Assembly (NCBI RefSeq): GCF_963676475.1
Contig: NZ_OY781106.1
Coordinates: 992,001-1,056,000 of the forward strand
Direction: 5' to 3'
Source: an uncultured Celeribacter sp.
Lineage (GTDB): Bacteria > Pseudomonadota > Alphaproteobacteria > Rhodobacterales > Rhodobacteraceae
Length of the DNA: 64,000 bases
The translations under genes and the position numbers were made by a program. Below the pieces are notes generated by a model. The model did no database searches. It worked only from the letters and a program-made list of their open reading frames with translations, and was not told the DNA's origin. Shown here in pieces: positions 35,790-44,460 of this stretch (positions within the stretch are counted from its first letter, which is position 1; each line of letters opens with the position of its first letter).

Positions 35790-37241
35790 ATGCGCGCGCA
35801 TAACACCTTCCACAAAACGGCCGGCGTCCTGCCCGACTATGACCTCCGCGACGGTGCGGAGTTCATCGGTGGCAACATCCTCCGCGGAGATCCCGTTTTT
35901 ATGCGCGACCGCTTGGACAACCTCGCGGATGGTGCGGGAGTGATGCACATGACATTGTCACTGCCCGTAGGACTGCGGGCAGGTCGCGAAACATGGCATG
36001 CGATTGTCATGGAGCAGCTCCACCTGATGGGCCTGCCCGCCCTGCGCACGCCGTGGCTCGCCGCCCGTCATACCGATGCCATTTGCGACCATGTGCATGT
36101 CACCATCGCCCTGCGTGAATTTGACGGGTCTCGCCTGCGCCCCGCAACTGGTGACATCCAGACAAGTCGCAATCACCAAGCGCTGACCCGGCGCCTCGGC
36201 TTGCCCGTACCAGACTACTTCAACCCTCAGATCCCGCGCCTCGATCCACCGGTCATTTCTCGCCGGCTGACCACGGCGCCCAGGAAAAGGCTGAGCGAGG
36301 CCCTCAGAGCCATCTTCACAACCGAAAGGCCCAGAACAGTCGACGCCCTCGATGCTGCTCTGGCGCGGCAATCCCCGGCCATCCTACGCACCACAACGCA
36401 GAATACGCATGGTGTGAAGAGCCATCTCTTCAGCCTGGATGGCGCGCACGTCTTTGGGGGCGAACTCGGCCCTGAGTGGGAGCCGCGCCATCTCGAGACG
36501 CGTCTCTCGCATGCAGATGCCCTTCACCGCCTTCGGCTGCGCCTGAGCACCCAGTTCTTTATCGCAGCCCTCCTGCCCCACGCGAAACCACTCATGGAAT
36601 TCGAACATGCAAAAGAAGATGACATCCCTGACCCTGCCCCAGGAACACGAAGTGTTGCTGAAAACGATGCTCACCATGGACGGCAAGATGGATCAGCTGC
36701 TCCCGCTGCTCGATCTGCTGAACGACCCCGATCACCCGATGTCCGAGCTCGGCCAAGCCCTGATCAAGGCGCTCCAGCGGATCTCGGAGGATCTATGGAA
36801 AGCAACAAGCCTCCGGGACGAGCACCGCGCAGCCGTGGATCAGGCGAACGAGACCAACGCCGCACTGTCACAGATGCTGAAGACCATCTCGGGGCAGCTT
36901 CAGGAGATCCGGTCGGAGAACCGCAGCTTGAAGCAGCAGATCTCCGAGATCCACGGCCTGATGTTCAGCCCGGTCGATTGACCTTCGGTCAGCAGCTTAG
37001 ACAGCTTCTCCGGCTTCTGCATATGCGTTTCAGTGGCTGGCGCTGGCGCCGCTCGGACAAATCAGGGATCCAGGTAACGTTCCGGGATGGAAGCGTTGCC
37101 GAGGTGATCGGCGGCGTCCTGGTCAACGCGCGTGAGGAAGGTGAAGTCACCCAGTTCGCCGAAGCCTGGCGTCAGAAGTTCGGGGAGGTGGACATCGAGA
37201 TGCCCGGACCGTCAGACGGCCACTCCCCGGAACCGATGTAG
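35790..37241 (+). CDS. MobA/VirD2-type relaxase with overprinted central region
   Basis: 483 residues. The N-terminal relaxase domain shows MTLSLPVG near residue 53 and the metal triad region ARHTDAICDHVHVTI near 92-107. It would nick the transfer origin and pilot the strand. Residues about 275-395 are rich in Pro, Arg, Asp and Ser with hardly any hydrophobic residues, exactly where another gene is nested in a different frame. The last ~80 residues look folded again (GWRWRRSDKSGIQVTFRDGS). The first catalytic Tyr is not obvious from sequence alone. Its stop is directly followed by an IS110 remnant. Confidence 0.8.
   Translation: MRAHNTFHKTAGVLPDYDLRDGAEFIGGNILRGDPVFMRDRLDNLADGAGVMHMTLSLPVGLRAGRETWHAIVMEQLHLMGLPALRTPWLAARHTDAICDHVHVTIALREFDGSRLRPATGDIQTSRNHQALTRRLGLPVPDYFNPQIPRLDPPVISRRLTTAPRKRLSEALRAIFTTERPRTVDALDAALARQSPAILRTTTQNTHGVKSHLFSLDGAHVFGGELGPEWEPRHLETRLSHADALHRLRLRLSTQFFIAALLPHAKPLMEFEHAKEDDIPDPAPGTRSVAENDAHHGRQDGSAAPAARSAERPRSPDVRARPSPDQGAPADLGGSMESNKPPGRAPRSRGSGERDQRRTVTDAEDHLGAASGDPVGEPQLEAADLRDPRPDVQPGRLTFGQQLRQLLRLLHMRFSGWRWRRSDKSGIQVTFRDGSVAEVIGGVLVNAREEGEVTQFAEAWRQKFGEVDIEMPGPSDGHSPEPM
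36607..36981 (+). CDS. Nested coiled-coil protein, MobB/MbeD-like
   Basis: 124 residues wholly inside the relaxase gene in another frame. The composition is that of a real protein: helical, with LLKTMLTMDGKMDQLLPLLD and a heptad coil (LQEIRSENRSLKQQISEIHG). ColE1- and RSF1010-type plasmids also nest small mobilization genes inside their relaxase genes. By analogy it could stabilise the relaxosome or link it to a coupling protein; no sequence match to those proteins is claimed. Confidence 0.65.
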   Translation: MQKKMTSLTLPQEHEVLLKTMLTMDGKMDQLLPLLDLLNDPDHPMSELGQALIKALQRISEDLWKATSLRDEHRAAVDQANETNAALSQMLKTISGQLQEIRSENRSLKQQISEIHGLMFSPVD

Positions 37242-37261
37242 TAAGACCGCTCCATTCCCTT

Positions 37262-37593
37262 TTGCGCCCTCTTCCGCCACATTCCGGAGCGGCCGGGATT
37301 TCGCGGCATGGGTGGGGCTCGTCCCTCGCCAGCATTCGACGGGTGGCAAGTCGCGCCTCGGCAGGGTGTCGAAGATGAGACAACAGGACATCGGGCGACT
37401 ACTGATCATCGGCGCGATGGCCGTTGTTCGGTGGGCCGTCAGAAAAGGGCCACGCCCCGGGTCGTGCTTGGAAGGAATGCTGGCCAGAAAGCCGAAGATG
37501 CTCGTCGCGATCGCTTTGGCCAACAAAATGGCCCGCAGCCTCTGGGCAATGCTGAAGAACGAAGAAGATTACAGGGTTCCTGCCATGGCCTGA
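37262..37593 (+). pseudogene. IS110-family transposase, C-terminal fragment
   Basis: About 110 residues matching the end of IS110 transposases: FRSGRDFAAWVGLVPRQHST, then RLGRVSKMRQQDIGRLLIIG, and KNEEDYRVPAMA at the end. The DEDD catalytic half is absent and the fragment starts ~20 bases past the relaxase stop. A decayed remnant marking the right edge of the mob region. Confidence 0.9.
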
Positions 37594-38050
37594 TCGGGCC
37601 GCCCGCAGGGTGCGTCGGGAGCGAGAGCAGTGCCCAACACGTAAGGGAAAGCGATCGACAGATCGGGATTGGACCAAGCCGTATCGACCCAGGGGCCCCT
37701 AGGGTCAGGACCCATTAATCGGCTTGCGACCACCTTGCCGGCGTGATTCACGCTCCCGAACTGATGGGGGCATGATGAGCAATCTTTTCTGGTTGAGCGA
37801 CGAGCAGATGGCGCGGCTGCGGCCGTTCTTTCCAAAGAGCCATGGCAAGCCGAGGGTCGATGATCGGCGGGTCTTGAGCGGGATAATCTTCATCAATCGT
37901 AATGGCTTGCGTTGGTCCGATGCGCCGCAAGAGTATGGTCCACCGAAGACCCTCTACAACCGATGGAAGCGCTGGAGCGACATGGGTGTTTTCGCCCGGA
38001 TGATGGAGGGACTTGCTTCCGAAGCCCCCGACCGGAAGACAGTGATGATC

Positions 38051-38091
38051 CCCTCTCGGGACATCACTTCGTGACGCCCTGCCGGGCAGTG
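38051..38091. repeat. 41-bp palindromic insertion element, copy A
   Basis: 41 bases from CCCTCTCGGG to GGGCAGTG, inserted between atgatc and gacgcc of the transposase; copy 2 of the IS reads straight through here. It folds as a hairpin with a TTC loop. It aligns without gaps to copy B (29 of 41 identical), with paired substitutions that keep the stem. Confidence 0.85.
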
Positions 38092-38253
38092 GACGCCACC
38101 TATCTCAAGGCGCACCGCACGGCTTCGAGCCTGCGGTTGAAAAAGGGGGGCGTGGCAGGCTGATTGGGCGGACGAAGGGTGGCATGAACACCAAGTTGCA
38201 TGCCGTCACGGACGCGAACGGCCGCCCGATCAAGTTCTTCATGACAGCCGGCC

Positions 38254-38294
38254 CCCTTTCGGCAGATTGCTTCGCAATCGCCTGTCGGGCAGCG
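38254..38294. repeat. 41-bp palindromic insertion element, copy B
   Basis: 41 bases from CCCTTTCGGC to GGGCAGCG, plus two extra C residues at the left, inserted after the codons for FFMTAG. Differences from copy A at stem positions 10/27, 12/26, 15/23 and 16/22 are compensatory (for example C-G to G-C), so the hairpin is conserved while the sequence drifts. Confidence 0.85.
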
Positions 38295-38632
38295 GGTCAG
38301 CGACTACACCGGCGCGGCGGCCCTGCTGAGCAACCTGCCAGAGGCCGAATGGCTGTTGGTCGATCGGGGCTATGACGCCGACTGGTATCGTGAAGCCTTG
38401 CAGGACAAGGGCATCAAGCCCTGCATTCCTGGCCGGAAGTCCCGAGGCAAGCCTGTCAAATACGACAAGCGCCGCTACAAGCGGCGCAACCGTATCGAGA
38501 TCATGTTCGGCAAGCTCAAGGACTGGCGCCGCGTTGCGACCCGCTACGACAGGTGCCCGAAGGTCTTTCTGTCCGCTGTCGCTCTCGCCGCAACTGTCAT
38601 CTTCTGGCTTTGAAAATTACCGAGTCTGGAGC

Positions 38633-39025
38633 CTAGAACCGGAATGGCGTTTTGTTTTTTGTAGGGACAACCTTCTGATTCCAGCTTGAGTCCCGCTCAA
38701 GTTTTTTCAGCTCTGCCATGATATGAGCCTGGAGTTCTGATGGCAGGGCATCAATCACGCCAACCAACGCCGCAAGATCCTGGCGCGCGGCATGCAATTG
38801 GTCGATGAGCGAGACCACGATGCCCAAGCCCGTCTCATCGAGATCGAGAGCCTGGGAGAGGTCGCACAAAAGCTCCAGCCGCGCGATGTCAATGCGGCGA
38901 AAGACATAACCGTCGGCTTCCTGCTCTGGCTTGACCAAGTCGCCCTCGACAAAGCGGACGAGTTGGCTTCGGGTCAGCCGAGTTACCGTAGTCACCACGT
39001 CTTCTTCGGAGTAACGGTCTGTCAT
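38633..39025 (-). CDS. cbpM: CbpM-like chaperone modulator
   Basis: 130 residues. MerR-like N-terminal part (YSEEDVVTTVTRLTRSQLVRF, then FRRIDIARLELLCDLSQAL) is typical of CbpM, which binds the J-domain of CbpA and adjusts DnaK co-chaperone activity. Start overlaps the cbpA stop by four bases. The last residues (NQKVVPTKNKTPFRF) and the stop codon come from the junction with the IS, so the native C-terminus may be altered. Confidence 0.85.
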   Translation of the reverse strand: MTDRYSEEDVVTTVTRLTRSQLVRFVEGDLVKPEQEADGYVFRRIDIARLELLCDLSQALDLDETGLGIVVSLIDQLHAARQDLAALVGVIDALPSELQAHIMAELKKLERDSSWNQKVVPTKNKTPFRF

Positions 39026-39966
39026 TTGCCGGCCCCTTTCACCATATCGGCACGCGGGTCGAAGGCATGGGTCTTTCGCCATTCCACAAGAAAATCGCGA
39101 AGGCTTTCATCCACGTCAGGCGGCGCGACGATCTTCAGCTCGACCCGCTGATCGCCCTTCGTCTTGCGCCCTGCCCGTGCGACCCCGCGCGCCCGCAGAC
39201 GCAGGACCTGGCCCGAGCTTGCCCCCGACGGAATGGTGAGGCCCACGGGACCGTCGATGGTCGGTGCCGTTACCTTGCCGCCGAGAACGGCCTCGTCAAT
39301 GGTGATTGGAAGAGTCAAGAGAATGTCGTCGCCCTCGCGACGAAACACCGGATGGGGCCGGACAAGAACGGTGATGAGCGCATCACCTGCTGCACCGCCA
39401 CCAATGCCGGGCGCGCCCTTACCGCGCAGTCGCAGCGTCTGTCCGTCTTCGGTACCCTGCGGGATCTTGACCGCAAGGCTCTGGCCATCAGGCAAGGTGA
39501 TGCGAGTCTCGGCGCCTCGTGCAGCATCTAGAAACGGCACCTCGAGCGTATAGCGCATATCTGGGCCATGGGCCGAAAACCCACGATCACCAAATTCAGC
39601 ACTGGACGACCGCGTACGATTGCGCAGAATTTCTGCGAAGATGTCAGCTGGATCGGCATCCGCGCCGAACCCTCGCCCTTGTTGGTAAGTGTTGTTCGGG
39701 GCACCTGCAAAATCACGATAGTACTGCCGCTGAGGGCGTTCTGCACCAAGACCATCGATCTCTCCCGCATCGTATCGTGCGCGGGTCTCGGGATCTTTCA
39801 GGATCTCGTAGGCGGCAGAGATCGACTTGAACCGGGCCTCGGCCCCTGCGTCGTCTGGATGCAGATCGGGGTGGCTTGTCCGCACCAGTTTCCGATACGC
39901 CTTCTTTATGTCGTCAGCCGTGGCGGCCTTCGTGAGGCCGAGCACTTCGTATGGATCGTTGGACAT
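39022..39966 (-). CDS. cbpA: CbpA-type DnaJ co-chaperone
   Basis: 314 residues. J-domain with the HPD motif (TSHPDLHPDD) at about residues 32-41, a Gly-rich linker, and two DnaJ C-terminal substrate-binding domains (YTLEVPFLDAARGAETRITL; LPITIDEAVLGGKVTAPT). No zinc-finger, which separates CbpA from DnaJ. It delivers substrates to DnaK, usually in stress or stationary phase. Upstream of cbpM in a two-gene operon; a candidate Crp/Fnr-type palindrome lies at 40065-40078. Confidence 0.92.
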   Translation of the reverse strand: MSNDPYEVLGLTKAATADDIKKAYRKLVRTSHPDLHPDDAGAEARFKSISAAYEILKDPETRARYDAGEIDGLGAERPQRQYYRDFAGAPNNTYQQGRGFGADADPADIFAEILRNRTRSSSAEFGDRGFSAHGPDMRYTLEVPFLDAARGAETRITLPDGQSLAVKIPQGTEDGQTLRLRGKGAPGIGGGAAGDALITVLVRPHPVFRREGDDILLTLPITIDEAVLGGKVTAPTIDGPVGLTIPSGASSGQVLRLRARGVARAGRKTKGDQRVELKIVAPPDVDESLRDFLVEWRKTHAFDPRADMVKGAGK

Positions 39967-40064
39967 CCGGGCTCCCTGTTCGACAACCATCGCATGGTGA
40001 GGCGGCAAGCCCCCGCAAACGGAATTAACCCGTTCAAAATGCCATGGCGGCGCCTGCTTCGTCG

Positions 40065-40078
40065 CTGATCTATGTCAG
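40065..40078. promoter_or_regulatory. YTRAY-N4-RTYAR palindrome (CTGAT-N4-GTCAG)
   Basis: Lies 99 bases upstream of cbpA and 66 bases upstream of the efflux operon, which diverge here. Nine of ten half-site bases agree with the perfect palindrome CTGAT-N4-ATCAG found upstream of the island's own regulator gene. Confidence 0.55.
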
Positions 40079-40143
40079 GGTGGGAAAGGCATGATCTGGT
40101 ATAGTTCAGAAGGTGTTGTCTCACCGAAGAATTCTATTCACCA

Positions 40144-41334
40144 GTGCGCAAAGACTTCTCGGAAGGAACCAGATTGGACGCAGCAAAAAATGCACCAACA
40201 AGGGAACAGGGGAGTCCTCCGCCGCGAGATAAACCTGTATCCGCGACCCTTGTTCCAGCTCTGCGCGCGGTCGCGCCTAAGCCTGTCCCAAAGCGTCAAC
40301 TCTGGTTTTGGGGCGCTGCCGGGGTGCTGGGCCTGGCACTTGCTGGCTTCTTCTGGTCCCAGTTCTGGATGGCGCGGCCAACAGCGGTCACGGTGGAAAT
40401 CGCGGCCCTCGCCGCGGTCACGCGTGTGCTTGCGGTCAACGGCCGGATCGCGGCGGTGCGTTCCGTCGATGTAAGATCCGTTGTGTCTGGCAACCTGGTG
40501 GGGCTTCACGTTGCAGAGGGCGACGTCGTGGAGAAAAACCAGATCCTGGCGCAAGTCGAGGCGGCGGCGCAGAATGCCACTGTCCGGCAGGCCATGGCCG
40601 CATTGGACGCCGCCCTCGTGGCGCAGCAACAGGCGACCGAAATCTATGAACGTGCGATAGCACTGGGTAGCAATATTCCCAGATCGGAACTGGAGGTGAA
40701 CGCCCACGCCGTCCAGTCGTCAGCACAGGAGGTCGCCCGCCTCACGGCCGCTCTTGATCAGGCTCAAATTGTTCTGGAGGATTATACGATCCGTGCGCCC
40801 GTCGCCGGAACCGTTCTTGAACTGGACGCCGAAGAGGGGCAGATCGTTGGCCCCACCAGCCGCCTGCTGACCCTCGCCGATCTGAGCAAGATACTGGTCG
40901 AGGCCGATGTGGACGAGGCCTATGCCACCCAGATCATAGTGGGCCAGCCCGCCGTGCTGCAACTGGCCGGTAACACCGGAACGCACCAGGGACATGTCAG
41001 CTTCGTGTCAAACCGCGTGGATGAAGCGACCGGTGGGCTTGCGATCAAGATCAGCTTTGATGCGCCGGTTGCGGCACCGGTCGGCCTGACGGTTACGACG
41101 AATATCATTGTGGACCAGCGCTATGCGGCGCTGACCGTGCCGCGCACCGCCTTGGTGAATGGTGATGCGGTTTTCGTGGTTGCGGACGGCGTGGCGCAAC
41201 TGCATCCCGTGACGGTCTTGGAATGGCCAGCAGCACGATTAATTGCAACGGCGGGGCTGGATGAAGGCAACGCCGTGATCGTCGATGCAACAGGCATCTC
41301 GGACGGTCAGCCGGTCGCCGTGGATGAGCCCTGA
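40144..41334 (+). CDS. MacA/HlyD-type periplasmic adaptor subunit
   Basis: 396 residues. One N-terminal membrane helix (residues about 55-75), then lipoyl-like half VSGNLVGLHVAEGDVVEKNQ, a coiled-coil hairpin, second lipoyl half IRAPVAGTVLELDAEEGQIV and beta-barrel domains. It couples the inner-membrane ABC transporter encoded next to an outer-membrane channel or acts with it in the envelope. GTG start. No outer membrane TolC gene is adjacent. Substrate unknown. Confidence 0.85.
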   Translation: MRKDFSEGTRLDAAKNAPTREQGSPPPRDKPVSATLVPALRAVAPKPVPKRQLWFWGAAGVLGLALAGFFWSQFWMARPTAVTVEIAALAAVTRVLAVNGRIAAVRSVDVRSVVSGNLVGLHVAEGDVVEKNQILAQVEAAAQNATVRQAMAALDAALVAQQQATEIYERAIALGSNIPRSELEVNAHAVQSSAQEVARLTAALDQAQIVLEDYTIRAPVAGTVLELDAEEGQIVGPTSRLLTLADLSKILVEADVDEAYATQIIVGQPAVLQLAGNTGTHQGHVSFVSNRVDEATGGLAIKISFDAPVAAPVGLTVTTNIIVDQRYAALTVPRTALVNGDAVFVVADGVAQLHPVTVLEWPAARLIATAGLDEGNAVIVDATGISDGQPVAVDEP

Positions 41335-42539
41335 TGCTCTACGCGCTCAAGATTGCGACCCGTTACCTCGCGGCCAACAAAGCCCAGACCGCCCTCCTGG
41401 TTACCGGTGTCGCGGTGGGCGTGTTCATCTTCATCTTTATGTCGGCCCTAATAGGGGGCTTGGCCGAATTCATTCTCTCGCGCACCGTAGGTGACATTTC
41501 ACACATCACCATAGAAGCGGAAACTGCCGACCCGGCCTTGTTGATCTCACCCGAAGGCCATGTGCTGGTCGTCGCCGAACGGGGCCGCGCGCGAACGGCG
41601 ACCCTGGCCGAGGCCGCCACCTGGTTGCCACTGATCGAGGCCGTCCCTGGCGTGCGCGCCGTCTCACCGCAGATCACGGGAGCCGGGTTTCTCACCCGCG
41701 GCGCGCAGGTTGCTCAGATCAGCGTGTCCGGAGTGGAGCCGGGGCGCGAATCCGCGATTCTCGACCTTGCCGGTTACATGGTTGCGGGCGATGTGCGGCT
41801 CGGCTCGGGGCTGATCGTTCTTGGACGCGACTTGGCCGATGATCTTGCGCTGTCGGTCGGTCAGACCCTACGGCTCCAAAGCTCGAATGGCGTCACGTCA
41901 ACGCTGACCCTCAGCGGCATATTCAAGACCGGCAATGGAGGGATAGACGGCGCACGCGCCTTTGTCAGCCTTGCGACCGCGCGGACATTGTTTTCCATGG
42001 CCCAAGGTGTGACGCGGATCGAAATCAAGCTGGATGATCTGAATGCCGCCGACGCCACCGCCCAGCGTATACGCGCCTTGACGGGGCTTGATGCCGTGCC
42101 ATGGACGGACGGGGCCGAACAATTGATGGAGGCGCTGAATGCCCAGGCGCAGACCGGGTATTTCCTGAAGACCTTCGCGCTCATCACAATCGTGATCGGC
42201 GTCGCCTCGGCTTTGCTGCTGTCGACCTACCGTCGTCGTCCCGAGATCGGGATCATGCGGGCGATGGGGGCAGGACGCGGGTTTGTGATCTTTGTCTTTG
42301 TTACGCAAGGGGCGCTGATCGGACTGATGGGCGGGGTCACGGGCGCAGCGCTGGGATATCTCGCCCTGCTGCCCTTTCCCTCGCGTGACGCGTTCCAGCC
42401 GGGAACCCTGCCGATGGATATCACGCAAGGATCCTATGGTCTGGCCATCACACTCACGGTGATCGGCGCGATCCTGGCCTCGATCCTGCCCGCACGTTCG
42501 GCCGCACGGGTCGATCCCGTCACGGCGATCGGCCAATGA
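41334..42539 (+). CDS. FtsX/MacB-type ABC transporter permease
   Basis: 401 residues with the MacB core topology: a first helix near 20-45, a large periplasmic domain to about 275, then three helices near 280-300, 325-350 and 370-395. The YRRRPEIGIMRAMGAGRGFV loop after the second helix is characteristic. ATG overlaps the preceding stop (TGATG). Works with the adaptor and the ATPase on either side. Confidence 0.88.
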   Translation: MLYALKIATRYLAANKAQTALLVTGVAVGVFIFIFMSALIGGLAEFILSRTVGDISHITIEAETADPALLISPEGHVLVVAERGRARTATLAEAATWLPLIEAVPGVRAVSPQITGAGFLTRGAQVAQISVSGVEPGRESAILDLAGYMVAGDVRLGSGLIVLGRDLADDLALSVGQTLRLQSSNGVTSTLTLSGIFKTGNGGIDGARAFVSLATARTLFSMAQGVTRIEIKLDDLNAADATAQRIRALTGLDAVPWTDGAEQLMEALNAQAQTGYFLKTFALITIVIGVASALLLSTYRRRPEIGIMRAMGAGRGFVIFVFVTQGALIGLMGGVTGAALGYLALLPFPSRDAFQPGTLPMDITQGSYGLAITLTVIGAILASILPARSAARVDPVTAIGQ

Positions 42540-43213
42540 GCGCGCTTCTCGAGGTACGCGACCTGTTCAAGACATACGGCACGGGAGAGGCGGCAACCCG
42601 GGTGCTGCGCGGCCTGTCGTTGTGCCTTGAGGCGGGTGAAATGGCGGCGTTTCTGGGTCCTTCAGGTTCAGGCAAGAGCACGCTCCTCACAATCCTCGGA
42701 ACATTGATGAAGCCCTCCTCCGGCAGCTACGTGATGCTCGGCCAGGACATTATCGCCGCAGATGACAAAGCGTTGACTGACTTTCGCAATGCCCACATCG
42801 GCTTCGTTTTCCAGTTCCACAACCTTTTGCCGGATTTCACTGCGCTGGAAAACGTTATCTTCCCCACCGCTGTACGTGATGGGCGCGAGACGCCCGCCGC
42901 CCGTACGCGTGGCCGAGAATTGCTGTCCCGCATGGGGCTGGCCGACCGGATCGATTTCCCTTCAGCCAACCTATCGGGTGGGCAAAAGCAACGAGTCGCT
43001 GTTGCCCGCGCCTTGATGAACAATCCGGAACTGGTATTGGCTGACGAGCCGACCGGCAACCTCGACCGAGACTCGGCAAACCAGGTGATGGACCTGATCG
43101 GACAGATCAACCGCGAGGAAGGCACGACCTTTCTGATCTCGACCCATGACGACAAGATTGCGGGGTTCTGTCGGCGACAGATCGTTGTGGGCGATGGGGT
43201 TGTGACCGGTTAG
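42536..43213 (+). CDS. ABC transporter ATP-binding protein (LolD/MacB type)
   Basis: 225 residues. Walker A GPSGSGKST at about 40-48, Q-loop FVFQFHNLLPDFTALENV, signature LSGGQKQRVAVARAL, Walker B LVLADEPTGNLD, H-loop STHDD. The PDFTALENV and DEPTGNLD features match the MacB/LolD branch. Four-base overlap with the permease gene. Energises the MacAB-like efflux complex. Confidence 0.93.
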   Translation: MSALLEVRDLFKTYGTGEAATRVLRGLSLCLEAGEMAAFLGPSGSGKSTLLTILGTLMKPSSGSYVMLGQDIIAADDKALTDFRNAHIGFVFQFHNLLPDFTALENVIFPTAVRDGRETPAARTRGRELLSRMGLADRIDFPSANLSGGQKQRVAVARALMNNPELVLADEPTGNLDRDSANQVMDLIGQINREEGTTFLISTHDDKIAGFCRRQIVVGDGVVTG

Positions 43214-43230
43214 GCCCACGCAGCCGGTGC

Positions 43231-43980
43231 TTACTGCGCGGTATAGCCTCCATCGACAAGATGGTAGCTTCCGGTAATGAAGCTGGCCTGCTCCGAAAGC
43301 AGGAAACAGGTCAGCGCCGACACCTCCGCAGCGTCCCCAAGCCGCCCGACCGGGTGCAGGGCGGCGATGCCCTCGAGTGCTGCTTCATCCAGGTGCTTTT
43401 CCAAAAGCGGCGTCGCGATGAAGCCCGGACCGACCGCGTTTACCCGAATCCCGGCCTTGGCGTATTCGATGGCGGCAACCTTTGTCAGGCCAACGACCCC
43501 ATGCTTGGCAGCGACATAGGCTCCGGCCGTCGCAAAACCAACTGACCCAAGGATAGACGCCATATTGACGATCGCGCCGCCACCTGCCCTGACCATTTCG
43601 GGGAGTCCAAAGCGCATGCCATGAAACACGCCGGTCAGGTTGATGTCGATGACCTGTTGCCAGCCATCCAGAGGGTATTCTCCAACCGGGTGCGCCGGAC
43701 CGCCAATACCGGCATTGTTAACAAGAAGGTGCAATCCAGCCGTCTGCGCCACAGCGAACGCTACAAGGGCCTCCACAACAGCGGCGACACTTGTGTCGGT
43801 CTTGTGGATGTAGGCTGTGCCACCGGACGCCTTGATCTGCTCGGCCACGGCGGACATCCCCGCTTCGTCCATATCCGCCAAGACCACTCTGGCCCCATAG
43901 CGTGCCAGATCATGCGCTATTGCGGCACCGATGCCCGACTCGGCACCGGTCACGATGGCTGTCTTGTCGTCGACAATCAA
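43231..43980 (-). CDS. Short-chain dehydrogenase/reductase
   Basis: 249 residues, classical SDR. Cofactor loop TGAESGIGAAIA near residues 11-22, NNAG near 89, catalytic Ser in NMASILGSVG near 142, YVAAK (Tyr and Lys) near 155, and C-terminal DGGYTAQ. Asp (LADMDE) after strand two suggests NAD(H) preference. Substrate not deducible. TTG start with AGGAGA 12 bases upstream. Its stop lies 18 bases from the convergent ABC gene. Confidence 0.88.
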   Translation of the reverse strand: MIVDDKTAIVTGAESGIGAAIAHDLARYGARVVLADMDEAGMSAVAEQIKASGGTAYIHKTDTSVAAVVEALVAFAVAQTAGLHLLVNNAGIGGPAHPVGEYPLDGWQQVIDINLTGVFHGMRFGLPEMVRAGGGAIVNMASILGSVGFATAGAYVAAKHGVVGLTKVAAIEYAKAGIRVNAVGPGFIATPLLEKHLDEAALEGIAALHPVGRLGDAAEVSALTCFLLSEQASFITGSYHLVDGGYTAQ

Positions 43981-44045
43981 ATGTCATGATGGCTCTCCTG
44001 CAAATGGAAATGTTCGAGAGAGGATGCACAGGTTGCGTCGCAGCG

Positions 44046-44059
44046 CTAACCTGGGTCAA
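44046..44059. promoter_or_regulatory. YTRAY-N4-RTYAR palindrome (CTAAC-N4-GTCAA)
   Basis: 66 bases upstream of the SDR start; read on the minus strand as TTGAC-N4-GTTAG. It fits the same consensus as the other island sites. Confidence 0.5.
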
Positions 44060-44070
44060 CCCTGCTGTTG

Positions 44071-44460
44071 TCAGTCCCGCTTGCTCTGTTTGAGGTATCG
44101 GGCAAGAATAAATGCTGCCGTGAATGCAATCTGAGAGGCAAACTCAGCTTCGCTTGGTGCAGATGTTGCTGGTTGGGTCACGGGAGGGTCTAACCGTATC
44201 GTTTGCGTGAGGCGATTTCTGGCCAGAGCCAGAATACCTACAGCCAGAATTGTTAATCCTAGGCCGATCAAGAGGGACGCCGGACCTTGCCCTACCGCAC
44301 TACTGAGCGTGAGATACGCCCAAGCCGTCAGGAACGCCACTCCTGCGGCCCCGGCCAGCACTCCGGCCAGAGCCAGCAGGATCGGCACCAGCAATTCCCC
44401 AGCGTCCTTTCGGACGCTGCGACCAATGCTGTGCACGACGTCATCGACAATACCCATCAC
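44071..44460 (-). CDS. Holin-like superfamily membrane protein (YqjE-like)
   Basis: 129 residues. Two hydrophobic helices (LLVPILLALAGVLAGAAGVA near 22-48 and ASLLIGLGLTILAVGILALA near 58-80) and a soluble tail. This matches the Phage_holin_3_6/YqjE group, which in bacteria sits next to DUF883 proteins and is linked to envelope or ribosome-membrane tethering rather than lysis. Overlaps the upstream gene by four bases. Confidence 0.75.
   Translation of the reverse strand: MMGIVDDVVHSIGRSVRKDAGELLVPILLALAGVLAGAAGVAFLTAWAYLTLSSAVGQGPASLLIGLGLTILAVGILALARNRLTQTIRLDPPVTQPATSAPSEAEFASQIAFTAAFILARYLKQSKRD

Larger units (their letters stand above)
37772..38613 (+). pseudogene. Transposase of IS copy 1, disrupted twice
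   Basis: OrfA part reads NLFWLSDEQMARLRPFFPKS to SEAPDRKTVMI, then a 41-base insertion breaks it. After DATYLKAHRTASSLRLKKGG the expected -1 frameshift (AAAAAG) leads to IGRTKGGMNTKLHAVTD, but a second insertion follows FFMTAG. The final part from 38356 is intact through the DDE-region Glu (YKRRNRIEIMFGKLKDWRR) to VIFWL. Both inserts are absent from copy 2, so this copy cannot make transposase without two corrections. Confidence 0.9.
37702..38633 (+). mobile_element. IS5-family (IS427-like) insertion sequence, copy 1, inactivated
   Basis: Starts GGGTCAGGACCC and ends GAGTCTGGAGCC, which are imperfect inverted repeats (about 10 of 15 matching), with TA on both sides (37700-37701, 38634-38635) as expected for this family. 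The left 100 bases and coding sequence match the second copy at 63237. The transposase frame is broken by two 41-bp hairpin insertions. Its insertion sets the stop codon of the neighbouring cbpM gene. Confidence 0.85.

Noticed and set aside
44071..44460. Phage lysis holin
   Set aside because: Holin-like by superfamily, but paired with a DUF883 gene in a chromosomal stress context with no endolysin nearby, which fits the YqjE/YqjD type.
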